Numbered from the stretch's first letter, positions 18,594 to 27,881 are shown. The stretch: DNA of 64,000 nt from SELP01 sp035969385 (GCF_035969385.1 NZ_JAYKKJ010000010.1:1-64000), one strand, 5' to 3'. Notes: generated from the letters alone by a model not told the origin. Translations and numbers: made by a program.

Positions 18594-19580
18594 ATGTCCG
18601 ACCTTACGCTTGACCCGCAGATGAAACCGACCGAGGAAATCTCGGTTCGCGAGGTATTTGGTATCAATACCGAGATGACCATCAAGGGCTTTGCAGAGCG
18701 GTCGGACCGGGTGCCGGAGATCGACCCGACCTACAAGTTCGATCCCGAAACCACGCTGGCGATCCTTGCGGGCTTTGGCTGGAACCGCCGGGTGATGATC
18801 CAGGGCTACCACGGCACCGGGAAATCCACCCATATCGAACAGGTTGCCGCCCGGCTGAACTGGCCCGCCGTGCGCGTCAACCTTGACAGCCACATCAGCC
18901 GGATCGACCTGATCGGCAAGGACGCGATTAAGCTGCGCGATGGCAAGCAGGTGACGGAGTTCCACGAAGGCATCCTGCCTTGGGCGCTGCGCAACCCCGT
19001 TGCCATCGTGTTCGACGAATACGACGCGGGCCGCGCCGACGTGATGTTCGTGATCCAGCGGGTTCTGGAACATGACGGCAAGCTGACCCTTCTGGACCAG
19101 AACGAGATCATCACCCCGCACAAGTATTTCCGCCTGTTCGCCACGGCCAACACCGTGGGTCTGGGCGACACGACGGGCCTCTATCACGGCACCCAGCAGA
19201 TCAACCAGGCTCAGATGGACCGGTGGAGCCTTGTGTCCACCCTCAACTACCTGTCGCATGACGCCGAGGCCGCGATCGTCCTGTCGAAATCGCCGACCTA
19301 CAACACCGCCGAGGGGCGCAAGACCGTCAGCCAGATGGTCACCGTCGCCGACCTGACCCGGACCGCCTTCATGAACGGCGACCTGTCCACCGTTATGTCG
19401 CCCCGGACCGTGATCAACTGGGCCCAGAATGCCCAGATATTCCGCGACGTGGGCTATGCCTTCCGCCTGTCGTTCCTGAACAAATGCGACGAATTGGAGC
19501 GCCAGACGGTCGCCGAATTCTACCAGCGCTGCTTTGACGAGGAACTGCCCGAGTCGGCAGCCAGCGTCAGCCTTGGCTAA
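18594..19580 (+). CDS. cobS: Cobaltochelatase subunit CobS
   Basis: A 328-residue AAA+ ATPase that, with CobT and CobN, inserts Co2+ into hydrogenobyrinic acid a,c-diamide in aerobic B12 synthesis. Walker A is GYHGTGKST (residues 71-79) and Walker B is IVFDEYDAG (Asp141-Glu142). The N-terminal segment TEEISVREVFGINTEM is diagnostic of CobS. ATG 18594 gives the usual N-terminus; no strong Shine-Dalgarno is visible. cobT follows after one small gene. cobN is not in the window. Confidence 0.97.
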   Translation: MSDLTLDPQMKPTEEISVREVFGINTEMTIKGFAERSDRVPEIDPTYKFDPETTLAILAGFGWNRRVMIQGYHGTGKSTHIEQVAARLNWPAVRVNLDSHISRIDLIGKDAIKLRDGKQVTEFHEGILPWALRNPVAIVFDEYDAGRADVMFVIQRVLEHDGKLTLLDQNEIITPHKYFRLFATANTVGLGDTTGLYHGTQQINQAQMDRWSLVSTLNYLSHDAEAAIVLSKSPTYNTAEGRKTVSQMVTVADLTRTAFMNGDLSTVMSPRTVINWAQNAQIFRDVGYAFRLSFLNKCDELERQTVAEFYQRCFDEELPESAASVSLG

Positions 19581-19938
19581 GGCGCTTCATATCGCCCTTG
19601 GCCTTGCCCTTTTGGGCGGGGCCGCGCAGGCGCAGGGGTTCGACACCCTGCCCGAAGATCAGCAGATCGGCTATTGCGCGGGCTTCTACCTTGCCGAAGG
19701 TGCGCATCTGGGCTCGGACCAGCCGCTGGCGGCGGGCTTTGTCGCACTGGCCGCCCGCACCTCTGCTCAGGCCGAGGCGGATGTCGCGGCCAAGCTGGAG
19801 GGCACGACCCCGATGCTTGTTCCCTTCTTCCAGACCTACGACAGCAACCCCTCGGCGCAGGCGATGATCGACCAGTCCCGCGCCTTCTGCGAGGGGCTGG
19901 CGGCGGGCTATGACGAAACAGCGGGCCTCTTGCCATGA
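19573..19938 (+). CDS. Small exported protein between cobS and cobT
   Basis: A protein of about 121 residues with a signal peptide (AKALHIALGLALLGGAAQAQG, cleavage probably after AQA). The mature domain has two Cys (IGYCAGFYLAEG, RAFCEGLAAG) spaced as for a disulfide. I place the start at TTG 19573, which overlaps the cobS stop by 8 bp; an ATG at 19534 lies deeper inside cobS. Its 3' end overlaps the cobT start (ATGA), so the three genes form a tight operon. The function is unknown; a role in cobalt handling is only suggested by position. Confidence 0.7.
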   Translation: MAKALHIALGLALLGGAAQAQGFDTLPEDQQIGYCAGFYLAEGAHLGSDQPLAAGFVALAARTSAQAEADVAAKLEGTTPMLVPFFQTYDSNPSAQAMIDQSRAFCEGLAAGYDETAGLLP

Positions 19939-21809
19939 GCAAACCCAGCGACAACCCCGCCGATCCGTTTAAGAAGGCGCTGGCCGAGGCGACCAAGGTT
20001 CTGGCTGATAATCCCGAATTGTCGGTCACCTATTCGGTCGATCCGCCCGGCCTGTCGAACGACAGCGTGCGCCTGCCGCAGGTCAGCCGCCGCATGACCC
20101 GCGATGAGGTGCTTCTGGCCCGCGGCACGGCGGACGCCTTTGCGCTGCGCCACAAGTTCCATGACGCGGCCGTCGCCAACCGCTACATGCCGCAGGGCCA
20201 GATGGCCCGCGACCTTTACGACGCGATGGAGGCCGCCCGGGTCGAGGCCGTGGGCGCGAAATACATGCCCGGCACCGCGGGCAACATCGACGCCAAGATC
20301 GGGAACGAGGCCGCCCGCAAAGGATACGACCAGATCACCCAGGCTTCGGACGCGCCCCTGTCGGTGGCCGCGGGCTACCTGATCCGGCATCTGGCCACCG
20401 GCCGCCCCCTGCCCCGTGGCGCCGACAACGTGATGGAACTGTGGCGCGGCTTCATCGAGGATCAGGCAGGCGGCACGCTGGACGGTCTGGCCGAGGCGCT
20501 GGACGACCAGAAGGCCTTCGCGAAATTCGCGCGGCAGGTCATCTCCGACCTCGGCTATGGCGATCAGCTGGGCGATGACCCGGACACCGAAGACGACGAG
20601 GCCCCCGACGACGCCAGTGACGAGGCGGCAGAGGACGACCCGGACTCGACCGGCGAGGACCAGTCCGAAGAAGAGCAGACCGAGGCCAGCCCCGAGCAAA
20701 GCCAGGAAGAAACCCAGGACGACAGTCAGGCCGAGGTCTCTGCCGATGACATGGCCGATGCGGAACTGGACGAAGAGGCGGAAATGCCCGAGGGCGAGGC
20801 CCCGCTGGAGCCGCCGCCGCCCGCCCCGATTTCCGACGCCGACCCGGACTACAGCGCCTGGCTGACCGACTTCGACGAAGAGATCGGCGCCGAAGACCTT
20901 GCCGAACCGGCAGAGCTGGAACGGCTGCGCGCCTATCTGGACCAGCAGTTGGAACCGCTCAAGGGCGCGGTGTCCCGGCTGGCCAACAAACTGCAGCGCC
21001 GCTTGCAGGCCCAGCAGAACCGCAGTTGGGAATTCGATCGCGAGGAAGGCATCCTTGACGCGGGCCGCCTTGCCCGCGTGGTCGCCAACCCGACGACGCC
21101 GTTGTCCTTCAAGGTCGAAAAGGACACCGAATTCCGCGACACCGTGGTGACGCTGCTGCTGGACAACTCCGGCTCAATGCGGGGCCGCCCGATTTCCATC
21201 GCCGCGATCTGCGCCGACGTGCTGGCGCGGACACTGGAACGCTGCAACGTGAAGGTGGAAATCCTTGGGTTCACAACCCGCGCATGGAAGGGCGGGCAAA
21301 GCCGCGAAAAATGGCTGGCCGATGGCCGTCCGCTGCAACCGGGCCGCCTGAACGACCTGCGCCATATCATCTACAAATCCGCAGACGCCCCGTGGCGGCG
21401 GACCCGGCCCAACCTTGGGCTGATGATGAAAGAGGGGCTTTTGAAGGAAAACATCGACGGCGAGGCGCTGGAATGGGCCTATCGCCGGATGATGGGCCGC
21501 CCCGAGGCGCGCAAGATCCTGATGGTCATTTCCGATGGCGCCCCGGTCGATGACAGCACCCTGTCGGTCAACCCGGCCAACTATCTGGAAAAACACCTGC
21601 GCGACGTAATCGCCATGGTGGAAAAGAAGAAGTTCGTCGAACTGATCGCAATCGGCATCGGCCATGACGTGACCCGCTACTACAACCGCGCGGTGACGAT
21701 CACCGATGTGGACCAGCTTGCCGGGGCAATGACCGAACAATTGGCCAGCCTGTTCGACAGCGACCCGCGCAAACGCGCCCGTGTGCTGGGGATGCGCAAG
21801 GTCGGATAA
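19935..21809 (+). CDS. cobT: Cobaltochelatase subunit CobT
   Basis: A 624-residue partner of CobS in the aerobic cobaltochelatase. The N-terminal domain (about 1-210) is followed by a long, highly acidic Asp/Glu-rich linker (about 210-300) typical of CobT, and a C-terminal von Willebrand A domain whose MIDAS motif begins at Asp410 (DNSGSMRG). The C-terminal ITDVDQLAGAMTEQLASLF is also family-specific. It overlaps the upstream small gene by 4 bp. Together with cobS it supports de novo B12 synthesis in this organism. Confidence 0.97.
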   Translation: MSKPSDNPADPFKKALAEATKVLADNPELSVTYSVDPPGLSNDSVRLPQVSRRMTRDEVLLARGTADAFALRHKFHDAAVANRYMPQGQMARDLYDAMEAARVEAVGAKYMPGTAGNIDAKIGNEAARKGYDQITQASDAPLSVAAGYLIRHLATGRPLPRGADNVMELWRGFIEDQAGGTLDGLAEALDDQKAFAKFARQVISDLGYGDQLGDDPDTEDDEAPDDASDEAAEDDPDSTGEDQSEEEQTEASPEQSQEETQDDSQAEVSADDMADAELDEEAEMPEGEAPLEPPPPAPISDADPDYSAWLTDFDEEIGAEDLAEPAELERLRAYLDQQLEPLKGAVSRLANKLQRRLQAQQNRSWEFDREEGILDAGRLARVVANPTTPLSFKVEKDTEFRDTVVTLLLDNSGSMRGRPISIAAICADVLARTLERCNVKVEILGFTTRAWKGGQSREKWLADGRPLQPGRLNDLRHIIYKSADAPWRRTRPNLGLMMKEGLLKENIDGEALEWAYRRMMGRPEARKILMVISDGAPVDDSTLSVNPANYLEKHLRDVIAMVEKKKFVELIAIGIGHDVTRYYNRAVTITDVDQLAGAMTEQLASLFDSDPRKRARVLGMRKVG

Positions 21810-21836
21810 GGGCCTTCGGGCGGCGGGAGACCACAG

Positions 21837-23639
21837 ATGTTTCAGACCTTCGAGGAAAAGGCCGATGGGTCCAAAGGGCCAGAGCGGCTTGCCGCGTTGC
21901 GGGCCAGGATGGCAGCGGCGGGGCTGGACGCCTTCATCGTGCCGCGGGCCGATGCATGGCAGGGCGAATATGTGGCCCCCTGCGACGAACGGCTGGCATG
22001 GTTGACCGGTTTCACCGGATCGGCCGGGTTCTGCGCCGTTCTGGCCGATCGGGCGGGGGTCTTCGTCGATGGCCGCTACCGGGTTCAGGTCCGCGATCAG
22101 GTGGCAGACGTCTTCACCCCGGTCGACTGGCCCGAGGTGCAGCTGGGCGACTGGCTGACCGAACGCCTGTCCCCCGCCGCGGTGGTCGGGTTTGACCCTT
22201 GGCTGCATACCGTGGCCGAGGTCGAAACCCTGCGGAACACGCTGGAAAAGAAGGGGCTGTCGCTGCGCACGACCGACAACCTGATCGACCCGATCTGGCC
22301 AGACCGCCCCGCGCCGCCCGATGCACCTTTCTTCGCCTACCCGATTGAAAACGCGGGCGAAACCAGCGCGAACAAACGGGCACGTCTGGCCAAGACCCTG
22401 TCCGGGAACGGCCAGACTGCCGCCCTTCTGTGCCAGCCCGATTCCATCGCCTGGCTGCTGAACATCCGCGGCGCGGATATTGAAAAGAACCCGGTGCCAC
22501 AGTCCTTTGCGATCCTGCGCGCGGACGGCACCTGCGCCCTTTATGCCCGCGACGGCAGGGCCGACGCGATCCGCGACCACCTTGGTGCCGGGGTCACGGT
22601 GCACCTGCTGGACGACCTGATCCGCGACCTTGCCGCACTGACCGGGCCGGTCCTGATCGACCCGAAATCCACCCCCCGCGCGCTGGCCGATGCGCTGGCG
22701 GGGGCACATGTGGCCACGAAAGACGGCGCAGACCCCTGCGCCCTGCCCAAGGCCCGCAAGAACCCGACCGAGTTGAAGGGCATGCGCGAGGCGCACCTGC
22801 GCGACGGCGCGGCCATGTGCCGGTTCCTGCACTGGCTGTCCGAGGCCGCGCCCAAGGGCACCCTGACCGAGATCGACGTGGTCACCGCGCTGGAAGGCTT
22901 CCGGCGGGACACCAACGCGCTTCTGGATATCTCTTTCGATACCATCGCCGGAACCGGGCCGAACGGGGCGATCATGCATTACCGGGTGACCAACCGCACC
23001 AACCGCATGCTGAAAGACGGCGACCTGATCGTGGTGGATTCCGGCGGGCAATACATCGACGGGACGACCGACATCACCCGGACGATGGGGATCGGCACGG
23101 TCGGGGCGGACGAACGGCGCTGCTACACCCGGGTCCTGCAAGGGATGGTCGCCATTTCCCGCGCCCGCTTTCCCAAGGGGGTTGGCGGGCAGCATCTTGA
23201 TGCACTGGCCCGCGCGCCACTTTGGGCGGATGGCATGGATTTTGACCACGGCACCGGGCATGGGGTGGGGGTTTACCTCTGCGTCCATGAAGGGCCGCAG
23301 GGCCTGTCGCGGCGATCGCAGGTCGCGCTGGAGCCCGGCATGATCCTGTCGAACGAACCCGGATACTACCGCAACGGGGCCTTTGGCATCCGGATCGAGA
23401 ACCTTGTCGCCGTCACCGACCCCGCCCCGTTCCCCGGCGGGGACGCACATCGGGCGCTGATGGGCTTTGAAACGCTGACCTTCGTGCCGCTGGATCGGGG
23501 GCTGATTGACGCATCCCTGCTGTCACCCGACGAAAAGGCTTGGATTGATGCCTATCATGCGGATACGTTGGCGCGGATCGGACCGCGGCTGGATGGCGCT
23601 GCCTCCGACTGGCTGAAGGCGGCCTGCGCGCCGCTCTGA
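21837..23639 (+). CDS. pepP: Xaa-Pro aminopeptidase (aminopeptidase P family, M24B)
   Basis: A 600-residue three-domain aminopeptidase P that removes N-terminal residues preceding proline. Two creatinase-like N-terminal domains (about 1-310) precede the pita-bread catalytic domain. Metal ligands are visible as Asp401 (VVDSGGQY), Asp412 (GTTDITRT), His in GTGHGVGVYL, Glu in SNEPGYY and Glu in IRIENLV. The three-domain length matches the eukaryote-like XPNPEP1 branch common in alphaproteobacteria. It is 27 bp downstream of cobT and may be read from the same transcript. The symbol is by family only. Confidence 0.9.
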   Translation: MFQTFEEKADGSKGPERLAALRARMAAAGLDAFIVPRADAWQGEYVAPCDERLAWLTGFTGSAGFCAVLADRAGVFVDGRYRVQVRDQVADVFTPVDWPEVQLGDWLTERLSPAAVVGFDPWLHTVAEVETLRNTLEKKGLSLRTTDNLIDPIWPDRPAPPDAPFFAYPIENAGETSANKRARLAKTLSGNGQTAALLCQPDSIAWLLNIRGADIEKNPVPQSFAILRADGTCALYARDGRADAIRDHLGAGVTVHLLDDLIRDLAALTGPVLIDPKSTPRALADALAGAHVATKDGADPCALPKARKNPTELKGMREAHLRDGAAMCRFLHWLSEAAPKGTLTEIDVVTALEGFRRDTNALLDISFDTIAGTGPNGAIMHYRVTNRTNRMLKDGDLIVVDSGGQYIDGTTDITRTMGIGTVGADERRCYTRVLQGMVAISRARFPKGVGGQHLDALARAPLWADGMDFDHGTGHGVGVYLCVHEGPQGLSRRSQVALEPGMILSNEPGYYRNGAFGIRIENLVAVTDPAPFPGGDAHRALMGFETLTFVPLDRGLIDASLLSPDEKAWIDAYHADTLARIGPRLDGAASDWLKAACAPL

Positions 23640-23645
23640 CGCACC

Positions 23646-23664
23646 ACCGTTACGAAAACGGTTT
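23646..23664 (+). terminator. Hairpin ACCGTT...AACGGTTT after the aminopeptidase gene
   Basis: A 6-bp stem (ACCGTT / AACGGT) with a short loop, followed by TT, starts 7 bp after the stop. It is a weak intrinsic terminator candidate. Confidence 0.45.
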
Positions 23665-23738
23665 AGAATGCCCCGCACGATGGCGACCCGCCTTCGTGGC
23701 ACGGGGTTCTTATGACAGACGACGAGGGAGAGACGACA

Positions 23739-24080
23739 ATGACCGACCATATCAAGATCCGCCCGGCAGATGGCACATGGGTGGTTCGCGCCGGCGGCGC
23801 CGTGATCGGCGAAAGCAAGGCGGCGCTGGAACTGGTCGAAGGCGATTACCCGCCGGTCATCTATTTCCCGCGCGACGATATCGCGATGGCCTTCCTTGAC
23901 GCCTCGGCCACCGGGTCGCATTGCCCGTTCAAGGGCGACGCGGTCTATTTCAACATCATCGCCAAAAGCGGCCCGATCAACGACGCGGCGTGGAGCTATG
24001 AGGCCCCGAAAGACGTGGTGAAAGAGATCGCCGGATATCTGGCCTTCTACCCCTCCAAGGTCGCGGTCGAACGGGTCTGA
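23739..24080 (+). CDS. DUF427 domain protein
   Basis: A 113-residue single-domain protein of the DUF427 family, a small beta-rich fold of unknown biochemical role. Family motifs are VVRAGGAVIGESKAALEL, PVIYFPRDDIAMAFL, the conserved SHCPFKGDAVYF and AAWSYEAPKD. I use ATG 23739 (MTDHIKIRP) because GAGGGAG lies upstream; an in-frame ATG at 23712 would add nine residues. It appears monocistronic. Confidence 0.88.
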   Translation: MTDHIKIRPADGTWVVRAGGAVIGESKAALELVEGDYPPVIYFPRDDIAMAFLDASATGSHCPFKGDAVYFNIIAKSGPINDAAWSYEAPKDVVKEIAGYLAFYPSKVAVERV

Positions 24081-24168
24081 CAACGCGGGCCTTGCCCGAA
24101 CCGCCCCCGATCATGCAGACTTCCCCCATATTTCAATTGGGGGCCCATTCCGGGAATGGGGATTTGAC

Positions 24169-25020
24169 ATGATCAGAATTGCTGCTTTCGTTCTAGCCCT
24201 GCTTGTGCCTGCCATGGCGCAGGCACAGTTGTTCCCGGACCCGGACAGCACGACCGTCAACGACTTTTCCGACATGATCGATGACGCGACAGAGGCACGT
24301 CTCGTCGAAACCCTGACCAAGCTGGAGGCTGATACCGGCGTAGAACTGACAGTCGTGACCCTGTCCTCTGTCGCCTTCTATGCCGAGGATATGACGGTCG
24401 AGGAATACGCCCGCGCCCTGTTCGACCATTGGGGGGTGGGCAAGGCCGCGACCAATGACGGCATCCTGATGATGATCTTCCGCGATGACCGCGAACTGTG
24501 GATCGAACTTGGCCTCGGATATGACAACAACTGGAACTACGAGGCGCAGGGCACCGTCAACACCGACATCCTACCCCACTTCCGCGATGGTAGCTATCCA
24601 GCCGGGATTGAATCCGGTGTCGATGGGTTGATCCGCCGGATCGTGACCCCCTTCAAGGCCGGGGCCGATGCCCCTGAACGCAGCAGTGGCGGGACAAACG
24701 CCTTTGCGATCATGGCCGCCTTTCTCGGTATCCCAATTGCTTTGGTCGCGGGCGGCTTTGGCTTTGCCGCCTGGCGTCGCCGAAACCAGCCCTGCGAAAG
24801 CTGCGGCCAAAAGGGCCTCCACCGCCACAAAGAGGTGCTGACCAAGGCAACGCGCCGCAGCAAGGGCGAAGGCAGGCTGACCCTGACCTGCCCGCATTGC
24901 GGCCACATCGCCACCAGCACCTACACCATCGCCGCGATTTCCTCGTCCAACAGCTCCAGCTCTGGCGGCAGTTTCGGCGGCGGGTCTTCGGGCGGCGGTG
25001 GCGCGGGCGGAAGCTGGTAG
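24169..25020 (+). CDS. TPM-domain (YgcG-like) membrane protein
   Basis: A 283-residue protein. It has a Sec signal peptide (about 1-21, AMAQA), an extracytoplasmic TPM domain (about 25-155, ending WIELGLGYDNNWNYEAQG), one transmembrane helix (about 182-205) and a cytoplasmic tail with two CxxC pairs (CESCGQKG ... CPHCGH), probably a zinc ribbon. The C-terminus is Ser/Gly-rich (GGGSSGGGGAGGSW), as in most YgcG-like proteins. Plant and bacterial TPM proteins have roles in membrane-complex repair or phosphatase activity; the role here is unknown. It converges on the outer-membrane protein gene at 25042. Confidence 0.87.
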   Translation: MIRIAAFVLALLVPAMAQAQLFPDPDSTTVNDFSDMIDDATEARLVETLTKLEADTGVELTVVTLSSVAFYAEDMTVEEYARALFDHWGVGKAATNDGILMMIFRDDRELWIELGLGYDNNWNYEAQGTVNTDILPHFRDGSYPAGIESGVDGLIRRIVTPFKAGADAPERSSGGTNAFAIMAAFLGIPIALVAGGFGFAAWRRRNQPCESCGQKGLHRHKEVLTKATRRSKGEGRLTLTCPHCGHIATSTYTIAAISSSNSSSSGGSFGGGSSGGGGAGGSW

Positions 25021-25041
25021 CGCCCGCCCGCCCTGCGTCCA

Positions 25042-25653
25042 TCAGAAGCGAAAGCTGACCCGCGCGCTGACGCTCATCGCTTCAACGTCAATGCCGCTGC
25101 CCGCGAAGTCGTCGAACTTGTGCTGAAGAACCTCGCCCCCGACGGTCAACTGGTCGGACAATTGGTAATCCAGCCCGATCCCGCCGAAGTACCCGGTGTC
25201 CTTGTCATCAATCGCGCCCGAGGTGGTCAGCTGCGCCACACCGGCGGTCAGGTAGGGCATGAATTGGCCGGCGTCATACCCGACGCGTGCCTTGGCCCGT
25301 GCCACACTGTCCACCGACAGCCCGCTGACATCGTCGGTGATATCGGCCCCCGACAGCTCCAGTTCGCCGCCCAGGACGATGCTGCCAAGGTCCTGCAAAT
25401 ACCCTGCGTGGACACCATAGGTCAGCCCGTTGACTTCGTCCCCAAGGGTCGTCGATCCGGTCACATCGGCGTATCCCAGCGACCCACCGGCATAGAACCC
25501 GGTCCAATCGCCGCCCGTTGCGACAGGGGCATATGTGGCGACAGGCGCCGGGGCGGGGTCGATAACCGGCTCGGTCGGCCCACCGGCAAAGGCGGGAGCG
25601 GCAAGAACGGTGGTCAGGGCCACCGCGGAAACGGTCGGAAGTGTCTTCTTCAT
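25042..25653 (-). CDS. Outer-membrane beta-barrel protein (OmpA-like/porin-like)
   Basis: A 203-residue protein with a signal peptide (MKKTLPTVSAVALTTVLAAPAFA), a Pro-rich linker and an eight-strand-like barrel. Barrel signs are GDWTGFYAGGSLGYADV near the start, alternating strands and a C-terminal aromatic signature (VSARVSFRF) recognised by the BAM complex. Similar small barrels are abundant in alphaproteobacteria and are mostly structural. There is no OmpA peptidoglycan-binding domain. The upstream region (25654-25990) holds no other gene and should contain its promoter. Confidence 0.85.
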   Translation of the reverse strand: MKKTLPTVSAVALTTVLAAPAFAGGPTEPVIDPAPAPVATYAPVATGGDWTGFYAGGSLGYADVTGSTTLGDEVNGLTYGVHAGYLQDLGSIVLGGELELSGADITDDVSGLSVDSVARAKARVGYDAGQFMPYLTAGVAQLTTSGAIDDKDTGYFGGIGLDYQLSDQLTVGGEVLQHKFDDFAGSGIDVEAMSVSARVSFRF

Positions 25654-26130
25654 GAGGCTTATCCTTACTGTCTCGAGTCCTGCCCGCCGCGGGGTGGCGA
25701 CGGGTGATCCTGTGATCGGACCCTAGGTGAAACCGCCGCAGCTACTTTCCAAGCCCCCCGGAAAATCGCGGCGCAAAGCTGCTGAAACACCCGGATACCA
25801 CTGGCAAACTTCTGCCGGAGGGCACGCGGCGGCCCCATCCAACCCCACCCAAGGCAGCGTTTCGCCGACGGGCTGGCGACAACCGGCCCACCAAAAACGA
25901 CGCCCTGTCGCAATTGGGAAAGAATGGCGGATGAATCACTTGAATAGTCGGATTAACGGCCCAACCGGCCCTTCCGCAGGATCAAGATGAGCGAAACCAG
26001 CATCCTAGACCTCGTGACCCGCACCATCGGTGCGCGGCGGGGTCGTGCTGCGCGCGGCCGTCCGTAATCGGCCCCCTCGATCTTATCTGCCCGCCTATCC
26101 CTTTTCCCTTGTCCTGCTACAGGCTGATCC
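25654..26130. other. Intergenic region between the barrel protein and second MttB gene
   Basis: About 480 bp between divergent genes. It should hold both promoters. It contains one possible 26-codon ORF (25987-26067). I see no repeat, tRNA or clear operator in the rest. Confidence 0.5.
25987..26067 (+). CDS. Possible 26-residue leader peptide upstream of the second mttB
   Basis: A short ORF (MSETSILDLVTRTIGARRGR, then AARGRP and stop) with AGGA eight bases upstream of ATG 25987. It ends 63 bp before the MttB-family start. Its basic, Arg-rich end resembles the N-terminus of that protein (ARGTRSGGRAARKAARA). It could be a translated leader or a remnant of an older N-terminus; it could also be chance. 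Confidence 0.3.
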   Translation: MSETSILDLVTRTIGARRGRAARGRP

Positions 26131-27702
26131 ATGTCGATTGAAATCGAATCCGAAGTCCCGTCCAACACCAGCGCGCGGGGCACCCGCTCTGGCGGTCGCG
26201 CCGCCCGCAAGGCCGCCCGCGCCGCCCCGCTGTCCGATGATATGCGCCCGGTCCGGCCCGGTATGCCCGGTGGCCAATACAAGCCCCTGACCGACGCGCA
26301 GGTGGCACGCATCCATGAAACCGCGCTTCAGGCGCTCGAACAGATCGGCCTGGCCGACGCACCGCCAAGCGGGGTCGAGATCCTGACCGGCGCAGGCGCG
26401 ATCCTGGGCGATGACGGGCGCATCCGTTTCCCCCGCGCGCTGGTCGAAGACATGTTGGCCAAGGCCGCCCGCGGGATCACCCTGCACGGGCGCGACCCGC
26501 GCCACGACCTGCACCTTGCGGGCGCGAACGTGCATTACGGCACCGCCGGGGCCGCGGTGCATATGGTTGACGTGGCGGGGAAAAACTACCGCGACAGCAC
26601 CGTGCAGGACCTGCACGACGCCGCCCGGATCGTCGACCAGCTGGACAACATCCACTTCCTGCAACGGCCCATGGTGTGCCGGGACATCGCCGACAACCGG
26701 GAAATGGACCTCAACTCGGTCTATGCCAGTTGTGCCGGGACCACGAAACACGTGGGCGTCTCCTTCACCGATCCCGACTATGTCGGCGACGCCATGGAAA
26801 TGCTGCACATGATCGCCGGGGGAGAGGCCGAATGGCGGGCCCGCCCCTTCGTGTCGAACTCCAACTGCTTCGTCGTGCCGCCGATGAAATTCGCCACCGA
26901 AAGCTGCAAGGTGATGGAGGAATGCATCGCGGGCGGGATGCCGGTGCTGCTTTTGTCCGCGGGCATGGCCGGGGCCACCGCGCCCTCGACGGTGGCCGGG
27001 GCGATCGTGCAGGCCGTGGCCGAATGTCTTGCGGGGGTCGTCTATGTCAACGCGATCAAGCCCGGACACCCGGCGATCTTCGGCACATGGCCCTTCGGGT
27101 TAGACCTGCGGACTGGCGCGATGACCGGCGGGTCCGGGGAACAGGCCCTCCTGACCGCAGGCTGTGCGCAGATGCACAAATTCTATGACCTGCCGGGCGG
27201 GGCCGCCGCCGGGATCGCCGACAGCAAACTGCCGGACATGCAGGCGGGCTGGGAACAGATGTGTTCCAACGTGATGGCCGGTCTGGCCGGTCTGAACATG
27301 GTCTACGAGGCGGCAGGGATGCATGCCTCTCTCCTCGGGTTCTGCCACGAAAGCCTGATTCTCGGCGACGACCTGATCGGGCAGGCGCTGCGCTGCGTGC
27401 GCGGGATCGAGGTGGACGACACCACCCTTGCGCTGGAACAGATGCGCGAGGTCTGCCTTGGCGGAACCGGGCATTATCTTGGAACCGACGCAACGCTCAG
27501 CCGGATGCAAAAAGACCATGTCTATCCCACACTTGGCGACCGAACCTCACCCAAAGAATGGGCGGAAAAGGGCAAACCCGACCTGATCGAAAAGGCCACC
27601 GCGCGGAAAGAGCGGATCCTGTCCGAACGGGCCGCGGCCCGCTTCGACCCGGCCACCGACGCGGCGATCCGGGCCCGGTTCCGCATTCACCTGCCGGGCT
27701 AA
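26131..27702 (+). CDS. MttB-family (trimethylamine methyltransferase-like) protein, second paralogue
   Basis: A 523-residue MttB-superfamily protein, paralogous to the one at 685-2232 but clearly diverged. Family segments include ALQALEQIGLADAPPSGVEIL, GAGAILGDDGRIRFPRALVE, SAGMAGATAPSTVAGAIVQA and CLGGTGHYLGTDATLSRMQ. There is no internal amber codon, so no pyrrolysine. The N-terminal 45 residues are Arg/Ala-rich and probably disordered. It stands alone, without a dehydrogenase or corrinoid-protein partner nearby, so its substrate and methyl acceptor are unknown. ATG 26131 has only a weak Shine-Dalgarno. Confidence 0.85.
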   Translation: MSIEIESEVPSNTSARGTRSGGRAARKAARAAPLSDDMRPVRPGMPGGQYKPLTDAQVARIHETALQALEQIGLADAPPSGVEILTGAGAILGDDGRIRFPRALVEDMLAKAARGITLHGRDPRHDLHLAGANVHYGTAGAAVHMVDVAGKNYRDSTVQDLHDAARIVDQLDNIHFLQRPMVCRDIADNREMDLNSVYASCAGTTKHVGVSFTDPDYVGDAMEMLHMIAGGEAEWRARPFVSNSNCFVVPPMKFATESCKVMEECIAGGMPVLLLSAGMAGATAPSTVAGAIVQAVAECLAGVVYVNAIKPGHPAIFGTWPFGLDLRTGAMTGGSGEQALLTAGCAQMHKFYDLPGGAAAGIADSKLPDMQAGWEQMCSNVMAGLAGLNMVYEAAGMHASLLGFCHESLILGDDLIGQALRCVRGIEVDDTTLALEQMREVCLGGTGHYLGTDATLSRMQKDHVYPTLGDRTSPKEWAEKGKPDLIEKATARKERILSERAAARFDPATDAAIRARFRIHLPG

Positions 27703-27737
27703 GGGGGCGCCGCCCCCTCGACCCGTGCCGGGCCTCA

Positions 27738-27766
27738 CCCCCGGAGTATTTCTGGCAAAATGAGAG
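27738..27766 (+). repeat. Intergenic inverted-repeat pair, left arm
   Basis: CCCCCGGAGTATTTCTGGCA followed by AAATGAGAG. Its reverse complement recurs, with small changes, at 27882-27911. The pair flanks about 115 bp between the MttB and anmK genes. The type resembles the pair at 50137/50291. Confidence 0.65.
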
Positions 27767-27796
27767 CCGTTAATCCAAAATTAGGGTTAACGGCTC
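27764..27796. repeat. Perfect hairpin GAGCCGTTAA / TTAACGGCTC
   Basis: A 10-bp perfect inverted repeat with a 13-base AT-rich loop overlaps the end of the left repeat arm. A related AACCATTAAC...TTAATGGGCC structure follows the arm at 50137, so arm plus hairpin is a composite repeat unit. Confidence 0.6.
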
Positions 27797-27881
27797 ATGA
27801 AAGAGACACGGTACAGGCTGGAGAGCCGATGACCGTGCAAGGTGAGGGTTCAGACCCACCGTTTGGGGCAAAGTGAGGTCT

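Noticed and set aside
21174..23450. A 758-residue minus-strand open frame
   Set aside because: Antisense to cobT and the aminopeptidase; both sense genes carry full catalytic motifs.
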